From: an uncultured Bacteroides sp.
GTDB taxonomy: Bacteria > Bacteroidota > Bacteroidia > Bacteroidales > Bacteroidaceae
DNA: 6,460 nucleotides
NCBI GenBank assembly: GCA_900557355.1
Contig: USSR01000405.1
Coordinates: forward strand, 1 to 6,460
Reading direction: 5' to 3'
Shown one piece after another: positions 5,327 to 6,460 of the stretch. How positions within the stretch are numbered: the first letter of the stretch is position 1; each line of letters starts with the position of its first letter. The notes beneath the pieces are model-generated. The model ran no database searches and was not told where the DNA came from. It worked only from the letters and a program-made list of their open reading frames with translations. The translations under genes were made by a program, and so were the position numbers.

Positions 5327-6460
5327 TGAACAGGCTTTTATGGATTACTTTATTGGTAATCGGTTTATCTGGATGCTCGGAAGAGAGTTCATCGTCAGAG
5401 GAAAATACGGAATCTGGTACGATCCAAGATGGGGATCATACTGATAATGCAACGGTTATTCAATTAAATCCTTCCGAACAATATCAGACTGTGGAGGGAA
5501 TGGGTGGGGGAGTGGCCAATTATGAGGGCTGGTATTGTCAACACCCCAATAAGAAAGAATTGTTTGATCTGATTTTCAAAGATTTGGAGATTTCCATGAT
5601 TCGTATAGGAAACTGGTACGAAAAGAAGATATCGGGTGAGAATCCCGATATTCTTAAACAGCAAAAAGAGATAATGGATGCAGCAACTCAAAGACTGGGG
5701 CGTAGCAATTTCTCTGTAATGATGTCTAATTGGCTGGTAGCACCCGATTTGATAGATAGCCCGAAAGAAAAGGGAGCGACACTTAAAAGAAATAATGAAG
5801 GGAAGTACATGTATAAAGAATTTGGTGAATGGTGTCGCATGACATTAAAAGCTTATCAGGAAGCAGATATGTCACCGGATTACTTGAGCATGATGAATGA
5901 GCCGGATGGGGATAACAGTGCAGGAACCAAAATCCGCTTAGGCTACGGTATCGACGACTCCCAAAAAGCGAATTACGGGAAAGCATTGGAAGCCACTTAT
6001 GAAGCATTCAAAGAGGTGTCTGACCGTCCCAAGTTAATCGGCCCGGAAGTGCTTGGAATTGGCTATGGTACTTTTAGTAACTATTACAGAGACTTGAATC
6101 CTGACCTATTGGATGCTGCTGCTTTCCATTGTTATCATGGTGGTAAGACTTCCGATTATAAAGATAACGACCGTTATTCTTCCGCCCATGCTTTTAAAAC
6201 TGAATTTCAAAACATAGCCCGGCAAGTTGGCAACAAATCAATTATGATGACGGAGAACTGTTCTTATCATCCTTCTGTTCCCGAAGATGCTGTGAATATT
6301 GCACATTTTATATCAAACTCCTTCCGTTATGCAAATGCCACTGTTTATTTGCACTGGGCACTATTATGGGGATATGCAGATGCTGATGAATTAAAAAAAG
6401 GGGGGGACGGTTGTATCGCTGTCGAGTGGCCTTGGAGTAGTTCCCGCTGGACGACGGAGA
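5308..6460 (+). CDS. Surface lipoprotein glycoside hydrolase, GH30-like (clan GH-A), C-terminus cut by window edge
   Basis: The open frame runs to the right edge, giving 384 codons from the ATG at 5308. The start was chosen because it gives a normal lipoprotein signal with lipobox LSGC and acylated C23. In-frame ATGs at 5326 (C17) and 5245 (21 residues longer, adding a second hydrophobic stretch) are possible. The acidic SEESSSSEE after the cysteine resembles the Bacteroidota surface-export signal, so the enzyme probably faces outward. The fold reads as a (beta/alpha)8 clan GH-A hydrolase of GH30 type: TVEGMGGGVANYEGW near the start of the domain, MMNEPD with probable acid/base E198, FHCYHGG, and MMTENCSYH with probable nucleophile E316. 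GH30 enzymes cleave beta-linked glycans such as beta-1,6-glucan, beta-1,6-galactan or xylan with retention; which one applies here cannot be told. It lies 179 bases after the HTCS gene, on the same strand, and is a likely target of it. Confidence 0.78.
   Translation, partial: MKTQSCMNRLLWITLLVIGLSGCSEESSSSEENTESGTIQDGDHTDNATVIQLNPSEQYQTVEGMGGGVANYEGWYCQHPNKKELFDLIFKDLEISMIRIGNWYEKKISGENPDILKQQKEIMDAATQRLGRSNFSVMMSNWLVAPDLIDSPKEKGATLKRNNEGKYMYKEFGEWCRMTLKAYQEADMSPDYLSMMNEPDGDNSAGTKIRLGYGIDDSQKANYGKALEATYEAFKEVSDRPKLIGPEVLGIGYGTFSNYYRDLNPDLLDAAAFHCYHGGKTSDYKDNDRYSSAHAFKTEFQNIARQVGNKSIMMTENCSYHPSVPEDAVNIAHFISNSFRYANATVYLHWALLWGYADADELKKGGDGCIAVEWPWSSSRWTTE

Noticed and set aside
5464..6007. Minus-strand frames of 74-75 codons
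   Set aside because: They are antisense to the GH30-like gene, whose frame carries clear family motifs.

Overview
The window looks like a stretch of a Bacteroides-type genome (phylum Bacteroidota). Four things point that way: moderate-to-low GC, promoters with the Bacteroidota -7 box TAnnTTTG, a single-chain hybrid two-component regulator (HTCS), and a lipoprotein signal followed by acidic residues as in surface-exported Bacteroidota lipoproteins. The gene set is the edge of a polysaccharide utilization locus (PUL). No susC/susD pair lies inside the window, so only part of the locus is seen.

Layout from left to right. Bases 1-266 (minus) hold the N-terminus of a secreted family GH95-type glycoside hydrolase (alpha-L-fucosidase or alpha-L-galactosidase type) that runs off the left edge and has its own TAnnTTTG promoter. 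Bases 401-448 hold a strong intrinsic terminator for the next gene. Bases 477-944 (minus) encode a 155-residue secreted protein of unknown function that reads like a single all-beta, carbohydrate-binding-module-like domain, with its own promoter. Bases 1163-5128 (plus) encode a complete 1321-residue HTCS: periplasmic two-propeller sensor, Y_Y_Y domain, one membrane helix, histidine kinase, receiver and AraC-type DNA-binding domain. From about 5308 to the right edge (plus) is the start of a lipoprotein glycoside hydrolase that looks like GH30 (clan GH-A, two catalytic glutamates visible).

How they would work together (inference): an oligosaccharide from a host or plant glycan binds the HTCS propellers, the kinase phosphorylates the fused receiver, and the AraC domain activates the neighbouring hydrolase genes. 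The GH30-like enzyme would cut the polymer at the cell surface, and the GH95 enzyme would remove terminal L-fucose or L-galactose. The substrate cannot be fixed from this window.

The least expected signal is in the 180-base gap between the HTCS and the GH30-like gene. Three copies of the dyad TACAA-N2-TTGTA (the third with one mismatch) are spaced 59 and 61 bases centre to centre. The first overlaps a candidate promoter and the third overlaps a candidate start codon. No wholly new system was recognised. The genes are of known classes, and the novelty, if any, lies in the control regions and the small secreted protein.
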